Notes under the pieces: generated by a model
Told to the model about the DNA's origin: nothing
The model's database searches: none
What the model saw: the letters and a program-made list of their open reading frames with translations, nothing else
Assembly: GCA_002439705.1 (NCBI GenBank)
Contig: DJPE01000014.1
Span: forward strand, 321 to 48,490
Direction of reading: 5' to 3'
Length of the DNA stretch: 48,170 nt
Source: Christensenella sp. UBA6420
Lineage (GTDB): Bacteria > Bacillota > Clostridia > Christensenellales > DTU072
Translations under genes and position numbers: made by a program
In this document: one piece after another, positions 17,878 through 26,012 of the stretch
Layout: every line of letters begins with the position of its first letter
Position numbering within the stretch: position 1 is the first letter of the stretch

Positions 17878-18336
17878 TTAAAAATCTCCCAATGCTCTGC
17901 TTCTGTTAAACGAAGGTCCTGCTCTCAAAACGGATTCGCCGATTTCGAGCCGTTCAACCGTTCTCGCAACTTTGTTCTTTTCGACTTCGGCAATCATCGC
18001 TATGCCCTGTCCCGCAAGGTTAAGCGCGCCCGCTATCGGGTCTATCATAAACGCAATACCTGCGGATACCGCGCTTTGCGCAATGCCGCTAATAGCCTGC
18101 GCTTTCGCTTGCTGTCTGTCGTTACCCGTTTTTACCGACATAAGCGATAATCCCGTATCTGCGACGCCTCTGAAAAATGCCGTAGCTTCCCACGCTTTCG
18201 CGACGGTTTTAATCGGGTTGTTGCCTTGTTCCTTTACCTTGCTCGTCGCTTTCGCTTCTTTTCTTTCTCCGTCTCCGCTCTCTTTATCCGAGTCCGTAGT
18301 AGGAACTCTTATAATAAGTTTGTAAGTATCTGCCAT
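17878..18336 (-). CDS. Small Ala/Gly-rich virion protein, tape-measure-like candidate
   Basis: 152 residues. A charged, disordered N-terminus (residues 10-40, ESGDGERKEAKATSK) is followed by a helical Ala/Gly/Ile-rich stretch (about 70-125: AQAISGIAQSAVSAGIAF, GALNLAGQGIAMIAEVEK). It stands where a tape measure or internal ejection protein is expected, after the tail-tube-like gene and before hub genes, but is far too short for a usual tape measure. AGGAG precedes the ATG. Confidence 0.5.
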   Translation of the reverse strand: MADTYKLIIRVPTTDSDKESGDGERKEAKATSKVKEQGNNPIKTVAKAWEATAFFRGVADTGLSLMSVKTGNDRQQAKAQAISGIAQSAVSAGIAFMIDPIAGALNLAGQGIAMIAEVEKNKVARTVERLEIGESVLRAGPSFNRSRALGDF

Positions 18337-18344
18337 AATTTCTC

Positions 18345-19157
18345 CTAATAAAAAAGCGTTGCCGTCACGGTAATTCTCGGTATTTTTTTCGGTTCGAACG
18401 ATATATTGATATCTTTCGTAGTTATCGTCGTTTCGAACGGATATTCCTTCGTATAAGCTACGCCGTCGTAATATTGAAACGCGTAAGTTTTATCAAGGCT
18501 ACCGCTAAGCACGTCTTTGACTATCTCTACGGTCTTTTCCGTATTTCTATACGGAATATCGAAAAACAAAGCAAGAGACTGCATCGTCTTCGTGTTTTTC
18601 GCGTAATCGCCGTTCTTGACGTTCCCTGCTTCCAATTCGGCGGCTACGCCGATAGAACCCGACAAATACGTCATTTCTTCTCCGTCTATTTTAATTACGC
18701 ACGAATTCGAAATAACCCCGTCTTTTATCAACGTATAATAGCAAAAGAATTGTATTTCCACCGAACTACCCGCGCCGGGTCTTATAGATAAATCGGATAC
18801 CGACGGAAAGTCGAAATTGCTTACGACGGCGTAGTCGTCGAGAGTAAACGCGTTTCCCTTGTTTTCGGTGATATACTCTATCACCGTAGAATAAACTTCA
18901 TCTATGTACGATTTAGGCACGGTGAAAGTTAAAAGCGCCATAACGTCGTAGTTTTCAAAATCCTTTATCGCCGTCATTCCCGTAGGTTGAGCTACGAGCG
19001 TACCCGATATAATCGGAAATTCCTTTTCTCGTATATTGTCGCGTAAAGGTTGATAGGCGTATTTGCCGACTTGCACTCCTATATTGAACTGAACTTTATC
19101 GGAAAGTTCGTTTAACTTTTCGGTAATCATAGCCGATAATCTCGCATAATCTATCAT
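18345..19157 (-). CDS. Tail terminator/tube-like structural protein
   Basis: 270 residues. The N-terminal half (MIDYARLSAMITEKLNE... YDVMALLTFTVPKSYI) resembles tail-completion proteins in its helix-plus-sheet pattern. The second half is beta-rich (IFFCYY-like strands, ITVTATLFY end), as in tube proteins. It could be a fused terminator and tube, or a minor tail protein. Its ATG overlaps the stop of the HK97 gp10-like gene. Family not firmly recognised. Confidence 0.45.
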   Translation of the reverse strand: MIDYARLSAMITEKLNELSDKVQFNIGVQVGKYAYQPLRDNIREKEFPIISGTLVAQPTGMTAIKDFENYDVMALLTFTVPKSYIDEVYSTVIEYITENKGNAFTLDDYAVVSNFDFPSVSDLSIRPGAGSSVEIQFFCYYTLIKDGVISNSCVIKIDGEEMTYLSGSIGVAAELEAGNVKNGDYAKNTKTMQSLALFFDIPYRNTEKTVEIVKDVLSGSLDKTYAFQYYDGVAYTKEYPFETTITTKDINISFEPKKIPRITVTATLFY

Positions 19158-19543
19158 TCTTCCTCGTCTCCTTGTTTCTGTAAAATTCCGCCGAGAGTGG
19201 TTGCTAATTCCTGCATTATTGCTTTAACCGCATTATCCCACCAACCCTCGTTCGGGTTTTTCTTGCCTTTCCATTTCGCAGCTATCCACGGTTCCGTCGT
19301 AAACGGCATATACGGAGCTACTTTGCTATCCACGTATATCGTGTAAGTCGTAGATTTTTTATTCACTCGCTTCCTTAGCTTTATAGCGTTAGCGTACAGA
19401 TTGCCCGTACTTCCCTTAACCTTGTTTCCGTAGGCGTTTACGTAATATCCGTCGACTCGCGTATTCGGGTTCGGAGCAAGGTCTCTAAGCGTGCTGACGG
19501 CAGCTTGGATGGCAAGTTCAATCTTCGCTGAAATCTCGTCCAT
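19154..19543 (-). CDS. HK97 gp10-like head-tail joining protein
   Basis: 129 residues with helices at both ends and a basic middle (RVDGYYVNAYGNKVKGSTGNLYANAIKLRKRV), the pattern of gp10-type neck/tail-completion proteins. RBS GAGG precedes the ATG, and the gene overlaps both neighbours. Position right after the closure protein agrees. Confidence 0.6.
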   Translation of the reverse strand: MDEISAKIELAIQAAVSTLRDLAPNPNTRVDGYYVNAYGNKVKGSTGNLYANAIKLRKRVNKKSTTYTIYVDSKVAPYMPFTTEPWIAAKWKGKKNPNEGWWDNAVKAIMQELATTLGGILQKQGDEEE

Positions 19544-19874
19544 AATTTACCTCTATAAGCGATAAATAAAACTCTTCGAGCGGAACTAAGCCGAACGTAG
19601 GATAACGCTTAGGAGTTATTCCCGAAATCTCGTACCATTTGTTTCTATACAGTATTCTCTGTCCTATTTCGTACGGATATTTATATCTCGTACGGAGCGT
19701 AATCGCGTGAAATTCCGTTTCCAGGTTATTTCCGTTTGAAGAAAAATCTCTGCGACTTTCGTTCATATTCTCAACGCGAAAAATTTTATCCTTCTTAAAA
19801 TCTCCGTTCGTCGGATTCCACCTTGCCGTCTCTCTTGCGTACGCGTCCGATAGAGTGTTCAAAACTTGTATCAT
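19518..19874 (-). CDS. Head closure (stopper)-like protein
   Basis: 118 residues, mainly beta (TEFHAITLRTRYKYPYEIGQRILY, then WYEISGITPKRY), like the gp16/stopper proteins that close the portal after packaging. AGGAGAGAG precedes the ATG. Third gene after the capsid, the usual place. Confidence 0.6.
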   Translation of the reverse strand: MIQVLNTLSDAYARETARWNPTNGDFKKDKIFRVENMNESRRDFSSNGNNLETEFHAITLRTRYKYPYEIGQRILYRNKWYEISGITPKRYPTFGLVPLEEFYLSLIEVNYGRDFSED

Positions 19875-19882
19875 ACTCTCTC

Positions 19883-20398
19883 CTAATATCCAAATTTTTC
19901 ATAATCGGGAGACGCCGCCCCGAAATATCCCGCATACGTCAAACTACGACCTAAACACGGTTGTATAGCGTCGAGCATATCTTCCGCTTCGGGCGCGATA
20001 ACGGCGCGTTTAAGTTCGTCTCTCGACACGTTATGTCCCTTGTACATATCGATACCGCTCATATCCTTTACGCTACCGCTTGAAATTAAATATTGGGCTT
20101 GCGCAAGTAATACGTCGTATACCACGAGTCTTAACTCTTCATAACAAGCCATTTCGAATAGTAACCATTGTAAATTACGAGTACGCGCCGAAATATAACG
20201 ATAAACGGAATCGCACGCTTGTCTTACTATGCGTTGAGCCAACGTAGATTTATTAGCGTCGACGTCGGGGAGTTCGTCTAAATTTATGCCGAGTTCGATA
20301 AAAACGGCTTTCTCGTTAAGATAGTAACGGTGTCTCGTATAATCGTAAACGAGAAGGTCGTCGTCAAACGGTTGTATAATCGTAGGAATAATCGTCAT
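19883..20398 (-). CDS. Head-tail connector (gp6-like adaptor)
   Basis: 171 residues, mostly helical (LAQRIVRQACDSVYRYISARTRNLQWLLFEMACYEELRLVVYDVLLA in several helices), as in adaptor proteins that ring the portal. AGGAGG lies 7 bp before ATG 20398, which fixes the start. Directly follows the capsid gene with a 121-bp gap that holds no clear gene. Confidence 0.65.
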   Translation of the reverse strand: MTIIPTIIQPFDDDLLVYDYTRHRYYLNEKAVFIELGINLDELPDVDANKSTLAQRIVRQACDSVYRYISARTRNLQWLLFEMACYEELRLVVYDVLLAQAQYLISSGSVKDMSGIDMYKGHNVSRDELKRAVIAPEAEDMLDAIQPCLGRSLTYAGYFGAASPDYEKFGY

Positions 20399-20519
20399 CA
20401 AAACCTCCTATATTAAATACCCTTCGCCGAGTTGCACGGCAAATACTCTTAGGGCAGGCAAGGCACCGACTTGCGTCGAATGCCTCGTATTGATAAGGAA
20501 AAAGTGTTAGATTGCTCGT

Positions 20520-22070
20520 TTATTGTTCAGCCGTAAGCGTTTTGGTTACGCTGTAAGTAGCAAGAGCGGTGTTGTCTTCGGTTATTTCGACGGTAGCCTT
20601 TTCCATTCCGGGAGCTTCGACGGTTACGGTAGCCGCTACGCCTCTCGGCAAAGTGAAATCGTAAGTTCCGTCGCCGTTATTACCGAAGCTGTAACGGGCA
20701 AAACCGTCGCCGACGATAGTGAGCGTTGCGTTCTTCACGGGAGTCGGCGTTTGAGAACCGGTGTTAAGCGTAAGTTTGACGTCGGTCACGAGAGACTCGG
20801 ACGCTATGCCGATAGCCTGAATGGTTCCAGCTGCGGGAATAGCCGCCTGATAACTCTGTATGTACGCTTCAAGGTCTCTCGGCGATACGGTACCGCTGTA
20901 AGTTTCAATCGGGTTGACGAAGTCTGCGCCGTCGTTTGCGGATTCCACGAGAAGAGCTATCGCGCTGTCTCGGATAACCTGAGCGCCCCACTGCCAATCG
21001 TTACGCACGATATATCCCATAGAAGTGGTCGGGGCTTTATCTACTTCGACGTCGGTAGCGCTTCTTCCGAAATACACTCCGAGTCCGTTCGCCACGTAAC
21101 CTACTACTTTGTTGAATGCGGAAAGGTTAGCTACGGGTACGCCGTCGAGAGCCGCCGCCATGGTCCAATATTCGTCGGGAACTACTTTTATCATAATTCC
21201 GCCGTATTCGCCACGGATACAACCGCCGAGATAACGAGTATTATCGTCGGAGAACTTACCGCGGAGAAGTATCTTTTGACCGATATCGCTGTTTATAATC
21301 GCGCCGTTATCTACGGTCATAAGTTTATTAAAGACCGAATATTTAAGCACGAAAACGCTCTTTTCCACGGGATAGCTCACCACTCCGTCCACGTAACCGT
21401 TGGGAACGTTGGAAAGTTTGGTTGCAAGTGCGTTCATAACGTTTTGCAAATAGCCTTTGTCGGTATTCGTTTTATTGTAGAATACGACGTTGGAATTGCT
21501 CGTTCTCTTTGCTCTCGCAAGTCCCGCGCCGATATGGTTGCCCATAATATCCGCGTCGGTAAGCATAGCGACGACCTGCGGTATGTTCTGCGTGTACTGC
21601 GCAAGCAAGTCGAGCTGACTTCCTATCATACGCATCTGACTGCGCGACACCTGACCGGCTTCGTCGTAAATCTGACGGAAGAAAATATCCACCGCGTCGG
21701 TCTGCATGCCGTGGGGCAAATTGTTGTTGAAAGGCGAGTCGTTCCCGGGCGTACCTTCAAGTACGTGTCCGCCGAGATTTACGCTCAACGTACGCATATT
21801 ACGCGGAGCGGGAATAAGTCTCGGAATACGAACGGCTACCGCGCCGTCTTCCGTTGCGTTCATGCTCGTTACTCCGAGTCCGTCGGTAAAAATCTTCTGG
21901 TCGAGATAAAGTAACTGCCATTGACTCGCCAAACGTCTGTTCACGAGCACGTTACCTACCGCCGGGTACTGTCCCGAAGACGGAGTAACGTTGAAAGCAG
22001 GCTTAACGTTCGCCGCCGCCTGCAAGTAAAGTTGGGTATCGGAGATACCGTTGGAAATAATTGCTGTCAT
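20520..22070 (-). CDS. Major capsid protein with C-terminal Ig-like domain
   Basis: 516 residues. Residues about 1-425 look like an HK97-fold capsid protein of the long type (SQWQLLYLDQKIFTDG, RIPRLIPAP, TDADIMGNH, WGAQVIRDSAIALLV). Residues about 430-510 form a separate beta-sandwich (TLTIVGDGFARYSFGNNG, then PRGVAATVTVEAPGMEKATV), an Ig-like or carboxypeptidase-regulatory-like module probably shown on the capsid surface. It follows the scaffold gene and carries a good ribosome site (AGGAGG, 13 bp upstream). Confidence 0.85.
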   Translation of the reverse strand: MTAIISNGISDTQLYLQAAANVKPAFNVTPSSGQYPAVGNVLVNRRLASQWQLLYLDQKIFTDGLGVTSMNATEDGAVAVRIPRLIPAPRNMRTLSVNLGGHVLEGTPGNDSPFNNNLPHGMQTDAVDIFFRQIYDEAGQVSRSQMRMIGSQLDLLAQYTQNIPQVVAMLTDADIMGNHIGAGLARAKRTSNSNVVFYNKTNTDKGYLQNVMNALATKLSNVPNGYVDGVVSYPVEKSVFVLKYSVFNKLMTVDNGAIINSDIGQKILLRGKFSDDNTRYLGGCIRGEYGGIMIKVVPDEYWTMAAALDGVPVANLSAFNKVVGYVANGLGVYFGRSATDVEVDKAPTTSMGYIVRNDWQWGAQVIRDSAIALLVESANDGADFVNPIETYSGTVSPRDLEAYIQSYQAAIPAAGTIQAIGIASESLVTDVKLTLNTGSQTPTPVKNATLTIVGDGFARYSFGNNGDGTYDFTLPRGVAATVTVEAPGMEKATVEITEDNTALATYSVTKTLTAEQ

Positions 22071-22093
22071 TTTTTTAGCCTCCTTGAATTTTT

Positions 22094-22531
22094 TTAGCCT
22101 TTGATTTGTCTTAAAATAGCCGTAGCTTCCGCCGGCGTCATTTTTTCCGTTGCGGTTTCGCTTTCGAACACTCCGCCGCTGACTCCGTATTTTTCTTTCG
22201 CCTTTTCGAGTGCTTCTTTATCTACGCTCGGTTGTCCTTTGGAAATGAACTCCATAATTTGTCCGAGCATCGTTTCCATTTTGTCAAGACGCGCATCGAC
22301 GGCGGCTTTTTCTGCACCTTTGCTTTCGTCAATACGGTCTTTCGCCGGCTGAGAGTCTTCTTTCCCTTCGTCCTTAAACTGTGCCGCTACGCTCTCGTCG
22401 GTACGAGCGCGTTCGGTTTGAGAATTTTCGCCTTTTACAGCTTCATCCTCGTTTGCCTTTTTAATGTCCTTTTCGTCTACCGTTGCCATTTGTTTATCCT
22501 CCTTTGGCGTTTTTTTGAAAAATTTGAACAT
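22094..22531 (-). CDS. Scaffold protein
   Basis: 145 residues, highly charged, with a coiled-coil section (KAAVDARLDKMETMLGQIMEF) and Pro/Ala tail (TPAEATAILRQIKG). This is the usual form of phage scaffold proteins just before the capsid gene. ATG 22531 is preferred over earlier codons because GGAGG stands 4 bp before it. The two terminators just upstream (22554-22629) mean that it needs read-through or its own promoter. Confidence 0.7.
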   Translation of the reverse strand: MFKFFKKTPKEDKQMATVDEKDIKKANEDEAVKGENSQTERARTDESVAAQFKDEGKEDSQPAKDRIDESKGAEKAAVDARLDKMETMLGQIMEFISKGQPSVDKEALEKAKEKYGVSGGVFESETATEKMTPAEATAILRQIKG

Positions 22532-22553
22532 ATAACCTCCGTTATTTATGCAT

Positions 22554-22576
22554 AAAAAAAGGACGGCATCCCGTCC
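22554..22576 (-). terminator. Rho-independent terminator upstream of scaffold
   Basis: GGACGG-GATG-CCGTCC followed by seven T on the minus strand. It is the second of two terminators in tandem after the Ntox50 immunity candidate. Confidence 0.8.
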
Positions 22577-22605
22577 TATCTTTATCATCGTTTATCCTAT
22601 AAATA

Positions 22606-22629
22606 TAAAAAGACGCATTACTGCGTCTT
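22606..22629 (-). terminator. Rho-independent terminator after the Ntox50 immunity candidate
   Basis: AGACGCA-GTAA-TGCGTCT followed by TTTT on the minus strand, about 57 bp after the stop at 22686. With the terminator at 22554-22576 it closes off the packaging/toxin block. Confidence 0.75.
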
Positions 22630-22685
22630 AATTATATCATGCTTAATTTCTCTGCGAACTAATCTACCGTTTTGTTTCTACGAGC

Positions 22686-22976
22686 TCATTGCATCCACTC
22701 GGTTTTCCATAATGGCTGAATAACTTTTACGCTTTCTATCTGGTCTAAATAGACCGTAAACCCAAACGGCGTTGAGTTATCACAAGTTACTCCGAACGCC
22801 GCCACGTTATAATCGTTATCGTCTGCATCTTCACATTCGTCGACGTAGCCTCGGATTACTTTATATCCATAAATATCCTTGCCTTCTTTCAAAACGATTT
22901 CGACAAATTCAAGAAAGAAGTCATTAAAGTTTTCTTCGGTCACGTTCGTATAAATTTCGTTTATCTTTACTGCCAT
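22686..22976 (-). CDS. Candidate immunity protein for the Ntox50-type domain
   Basis: 96 acidic residues (many Asp/Glu, for example VDECEDADDNDYNV). It follows directly after the gene whose C-terminus is Ntox50-like, and before two terminators. Small acidic proteins next to basic nuclease toxin domains are the usual immunity pattern. GGAG precedes the ATG. No Pfam family recognised; the pairing is inferred from position, size and charge. Confidence 0.6.
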   Translation of the reverse strand: MAVKINEIYTNVTEENFNDFFLEFVEIVLKEGKDIYGYKVIRGYVDECEDADDNDYNVAAFGVTCDNSTPFGFTVYLDQIESVKVIQPLWKTEWMQ

Positions 22977-23008
22977 TATACACTCCTTATAACAACATTT
23001 TCATTTTA

Positions 23009-24463
23009 TCATAAATACGGCACTATGTGAAGTCCTTTTTTAGAGTAATGTATCTTTGCCTTTTGGGTCGGTATCTTTTTCCCGTTTCTATATACAAAAC
23101 CTATTCGCTTGTCCGTCTCTATTATTTCTCGTATACCGTTTTGTTGTTCTGCTTGCACCCATCCACTACCGGCATATCTATCGATAATATTTTGAACTTC
23201 GCTTATACTTATCGTCACGATGCTTTTCCCTTGCATATACTCATTGCTTCCCGGTATATGCTTATTTTGTTTGCCGACGTGGACTTTTAGTGGATATTCT
23301 CCATTCTTTATTTTCGTTCGCAGAGTTTCTTTCGTGCGACTAAGAACGTTTATATGTTTATCAATTTCTTTCTTGCAACTATCGTTGATAAGTTCTTCAC
23401 CGTCGAATTCTTTGCATCTCCACGGATAAAAAGCTACTTTGTTTGCATTGCTATAATCGACGTATTTTTTGTAAAGCTCTTTGGCTTTCTTCCGTTGCTT
23501 TGCGGCTTCAATCGGGTCTATTTCTTTCAGACATATACTTTTCTTTATCGCTCGACGAGTTTCGCGCTCCAAATATCTTTGCGTTTTCTCGATATTGCGT
23601 TCTTTCTCTATCGCTTCTGCCGATATATGTATCGGTCCGTTCCCTTTACGATACGGAATAAGAAAATGCCGACAGTTAAAGCCGCTTATACAGCCGTTTT
23701 TATAAGTCTTTCCCGATTTGGTCGTATAATATATATCCGTAGCGTCGGAAAGCGGTCTGAATTCTTTTCCGTCGATTTTTCCGCTCCTGCCGCTTATGCT
23801 GTAAAGTTTTCCTTGCCACGGCTCGCAACGCTCCGAACAATTTCCGTGCGTAGATATCCAAACGAGGTCTTCTCCTTGCTCCGTCAACGCTCTAAGCTCT
23901 TCTTTTTGTCGCTCACTGCGTTCGCGCATCTCCGCTACGTTACGCAAACTTACGTTACTCGAATAGCTGTCCTTTGCTTCGGAATCTGCAAGCTCTCTGA
24001 ACGTTTTTTCTACTCTCTTTGCGTACGTTTCAGTGTATTCGTTTAACGGTTGAGCCGTTTCCCAATATCGCCCGACGGGTTCGACGATTTGTTGCAACTG
24101 CGGATTCGCTAACGTTATTTTCTCGGCGGCTTTTCTCTTTTGCTCGTCCGTTGCTTTCGGATTTCGTATCGTCACGACGTAAGGCAAAAGCCCTGCGTGT
24201 AGTCCAAAAAGTTCCGTCTTCGCTTTTCGATATTGTATCGTTGCGTAATAATAAAGCGATTTTTTAATTCTTTCTCGAAACTCTTCGTCTTCTATTGCGG
24301 GAGTCCATAGGTTTATCGCTCGCGATATTTGAGCGTTAACTTCAAGCCAAGCGCGATTGTATAAAACGGCGCTCTTAATGATTGCCCTTATCGCCGCTTG
24401 TGCTTTTTCCAAATCTAACGTCTGCGGAGAAAGTTCTTCGCGTTTAGTCGGTTTATTTATCAT
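23009..24463 (-). CDS. Minor head protein (MuF/Phage_min_cap2 type) with C-terminal Ntox50-like domain
   Basis: 484 residues. The N-terminal two thirds (about 1-290) match the minor-head/head-morphogenesis type, with the conserved STHGNCSERCEPWQGK and FNCRHFLIPY blocks. A helical linker follows (about 290-390). Residues about 392-484 match the polymorphic toxin type 50 (Ntox50) pattern: VGKQNKHIPGS, YMQGKSIV, IDRYAGSG, RIGFVYRNGKKIPTQ and KIHYSKKGLHIVP. Ntox50 is thought to be an RNase of the BECR fold. The protein would be carried in the capsid and could be delivered with DNA. Overlaps the portal stop (ATGA). Confidence 0.85.
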   Translation of the reverse strand: MINKPTKREELSPQTLDLEKAQAAIRAIIKSAVLYNRAWLEVNAQISRAINLWTPAIEDEEFRERIKKSLYYYATIQYRKAKTELFGLHAGLLPYVVTIRNPKATDEQKRKAAEKITLANPQLQQIVEPVGRYWETAQPLNEYTETYAKRVEKTFRELADSEAKDSYSSNVSLRNVAEMRERSERQKEELRALTEQGEDLVWISTHGNCSERCEPWQGKLYSISGRSGKIDGKEFRPLSDATDIYYTTKSGKTYKNGCISGFNCRHFLIPYRKGNGPIHISAEAIEKERNIEKTQRYLERETRRAIKKSICLKEIDPIEAAKQRKKAKELYKKYVDYSNANKVAFYPWRCKEFDGEELINDSCKKEIDKHINVLSRTKETLRTKIKNGEYPLKVHVGKQNKHIPGSNEYMQGKSIVTISISEVQNIIDRYAGSGWVQAEQQNGIREIIETDKRIGFVYRNGKKIPTQKAKIHYSKKGLHIVPYL

Positions 24464-26004
24464 ACGAAATCACCGCCCATACCGTCGAATACTTGACTTT
24501 GCCTTGCGTCAGACTCTTTATCTATCTTGCTTTGATACTCGCGCGTTTCTTTCAAAGACAAATTGTTGATTTTTTGTATGAACGTTTCCTGCGGTATCGC
24601 GCCTGCTTCGTAGTTCGCTCGTAGGTTTGCGTCACGCTGTATCTTATTCCCGATATCGTCGGAAAGCTGTATAGACGCTGTACCGTTGAACCCTTCGAAG
24701 CGTAAAACAGCTTCCAACGCTTCGTCTATAACGGGCAAATACATTTGATGAGCGCTTCTTATCGTCGCTCTCGTAAGGTTCTCTTCCGCCGTAACTTCCG
24801 TCGCCGTACGCGCTGAATTATCCGCTAAAAACGGGAATACGGAACTCGGTGAAAAGCCGCAATGCGCTACGGCTTGCCGCATGTATACTTCAAGTATCTC
24901 TCGATATTGAGTGCTTCGTATATCGAACTGAACCGAAGTCGGCGGGAATTCTTTATCCCTTTCCGTAGATATGTAAACGAGTTCGTCGCTATCGTCTTCT
25001 TCGCCCAATGCCCTTTCTTGCGCCGCCGTTACGTTTATTCCGTTCCCCGCAAGAACGTCTCGGATTTCTCTTAAAAACCGTTTCGGAACGAGTATCTTTC
25101 CCGTCCCGTTAAGTACGTCTATTATACTTCCCGCAAAAACAGTATCGATACTCCAAAGTATATCTTCCGCCGCGTACAAAAGCGGGTCGCCCATATACAA
25201 CCCAGGTACGACGGAATTAGTTTCCGTACGACATAATATCCAAACTCCGAGTCCGTCGCGTTTGTCGAACGGCAAAGACATAGGCTTATTCAGCCGTATC
25301 CCCATTTTATTTACGACCTGCTGCATAGTCCGGGATAAATCTTTATACGGTATTCCGTCTCCGTCAAGCGTAGGCAGAACGTCTGCGCCTGCCGTTCCGC
25401 TCTTGACGTGCGCCTTATAAACTACGAACGGTACGCCTTGTTTCATATACCGATGCTCTACGAGCCAATATTGCGTAGCCGTGTTGCCCGCCTGTTGCGA
25501 AGCAAGAACGGTAAGCATAAATATCGCGTCTATGACTTCTCCCGTATCCGTAACGGTAGCGTAATAACGGTCTACTCTATGTGCCGTAAGATTAGTCCAA
25601 CCTCTTGCGTCTACGTTGAGCTTTATAGCGGCGGTCCCGGCAGATTCCGCGTAATCTATGGCTTGCGCCAAAAATTTATTAAAGCGACTCTTCTTTACCC
25701 ACACGTTATCTAAAAACTCACACGCCATATCGTCGCCGTTGAAAATTACGCGTTCGCCTTTTATAAGTTTGACTGCCGTACGCTTGATTGCGTAGCCTAT
25801 GTTGGAAGAAATGCTATTCTGCGTCGTTCCGTCCTTTATCCCGCTCGCATAAGCTAAATCTTGTCTAACGACAGTATTCATATAGTTTATAAAATACGGC
25901 GATAATCCGCTGTAATATTGACTCATATTTACCCAAAACGGTGACGGTGAAGTCGATTTCGTACTTAGGTAATCTTGTAAATATTTCGGTATCTGAAAGC
26001 TCAT
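24460..26004 (-). CDS. Portal protein (SPP1 gp6 type)
   Basis: 514 residues in the usual place between terL and the minor head gene. Conserved features include VDRYYATVTDTGEVIDAIF, the stem-helix region near residues 290-330 and the C-terminal ATEVTAEENLTR, typical of Gp6-type portals that form the dodecameric DNA channel. AGGAGG precedes the ATG. Confidence 0.85.
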   Translation of the reverse strand: MSFQIPKYLQDYLSTKSTSPSPFWVNMSQYYSGLSPYFINYMNTVVRQDLAYASGIKDGTTQNSISSNIGYAIKRTAVKLIKGERVIFNGDDMACEFLDNVWVKKSRFNKFLAQAIDYAESAGTAAIKLNVDARGWTNLTAHRVDRYYATVTDTGEVIDAIFMLTVLASQQAGNTATQYWLVEHRYMKQGVPFVVYKAHVKSGTAGADVLPTLDGDGIPYKDLSRTMQQVVNKMGIRLNKPMSLPFDKRDGLGVWILCRTETNSVVPGLYMGDPLLYAAEDILWSIDTVFAGSIIDVLNGTGKILVPKRFLREIRDVLAGNGINVTAAQERALGEEDDSDELVYISTERDKEFPPTSVQFDIRSTQYREILEVYMRQAVAHCGFSPSSVFPFLADNSARTATEVTAEENLTRATIRSAHQMYLPVIDEALEAVLRFEGFNGTASIQLSDDIGNKIQRDANLRANYEAGAIPQETFIQKINNLSLKETREYQSKIDKESDARQSQVFDGMGGDFV

Positions 26005-26012
26005 TCGTCCTC

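Noticed and set aside
20402..20519. Open stretch ending ALRVFAVQLGEGYLI before a TAG that overlaps the connector's ribosome site
   Set aside because: It has no start codon after the preceding in-frame stop and is in another frame than the capsid gene; likely chance or a worn remnant.
20523..21914. 463-codon plus-strand frame opposite the capsid gene
   Set aside because: Antisense shadow without a family match or ribosome site; the capsid is clearly coding.
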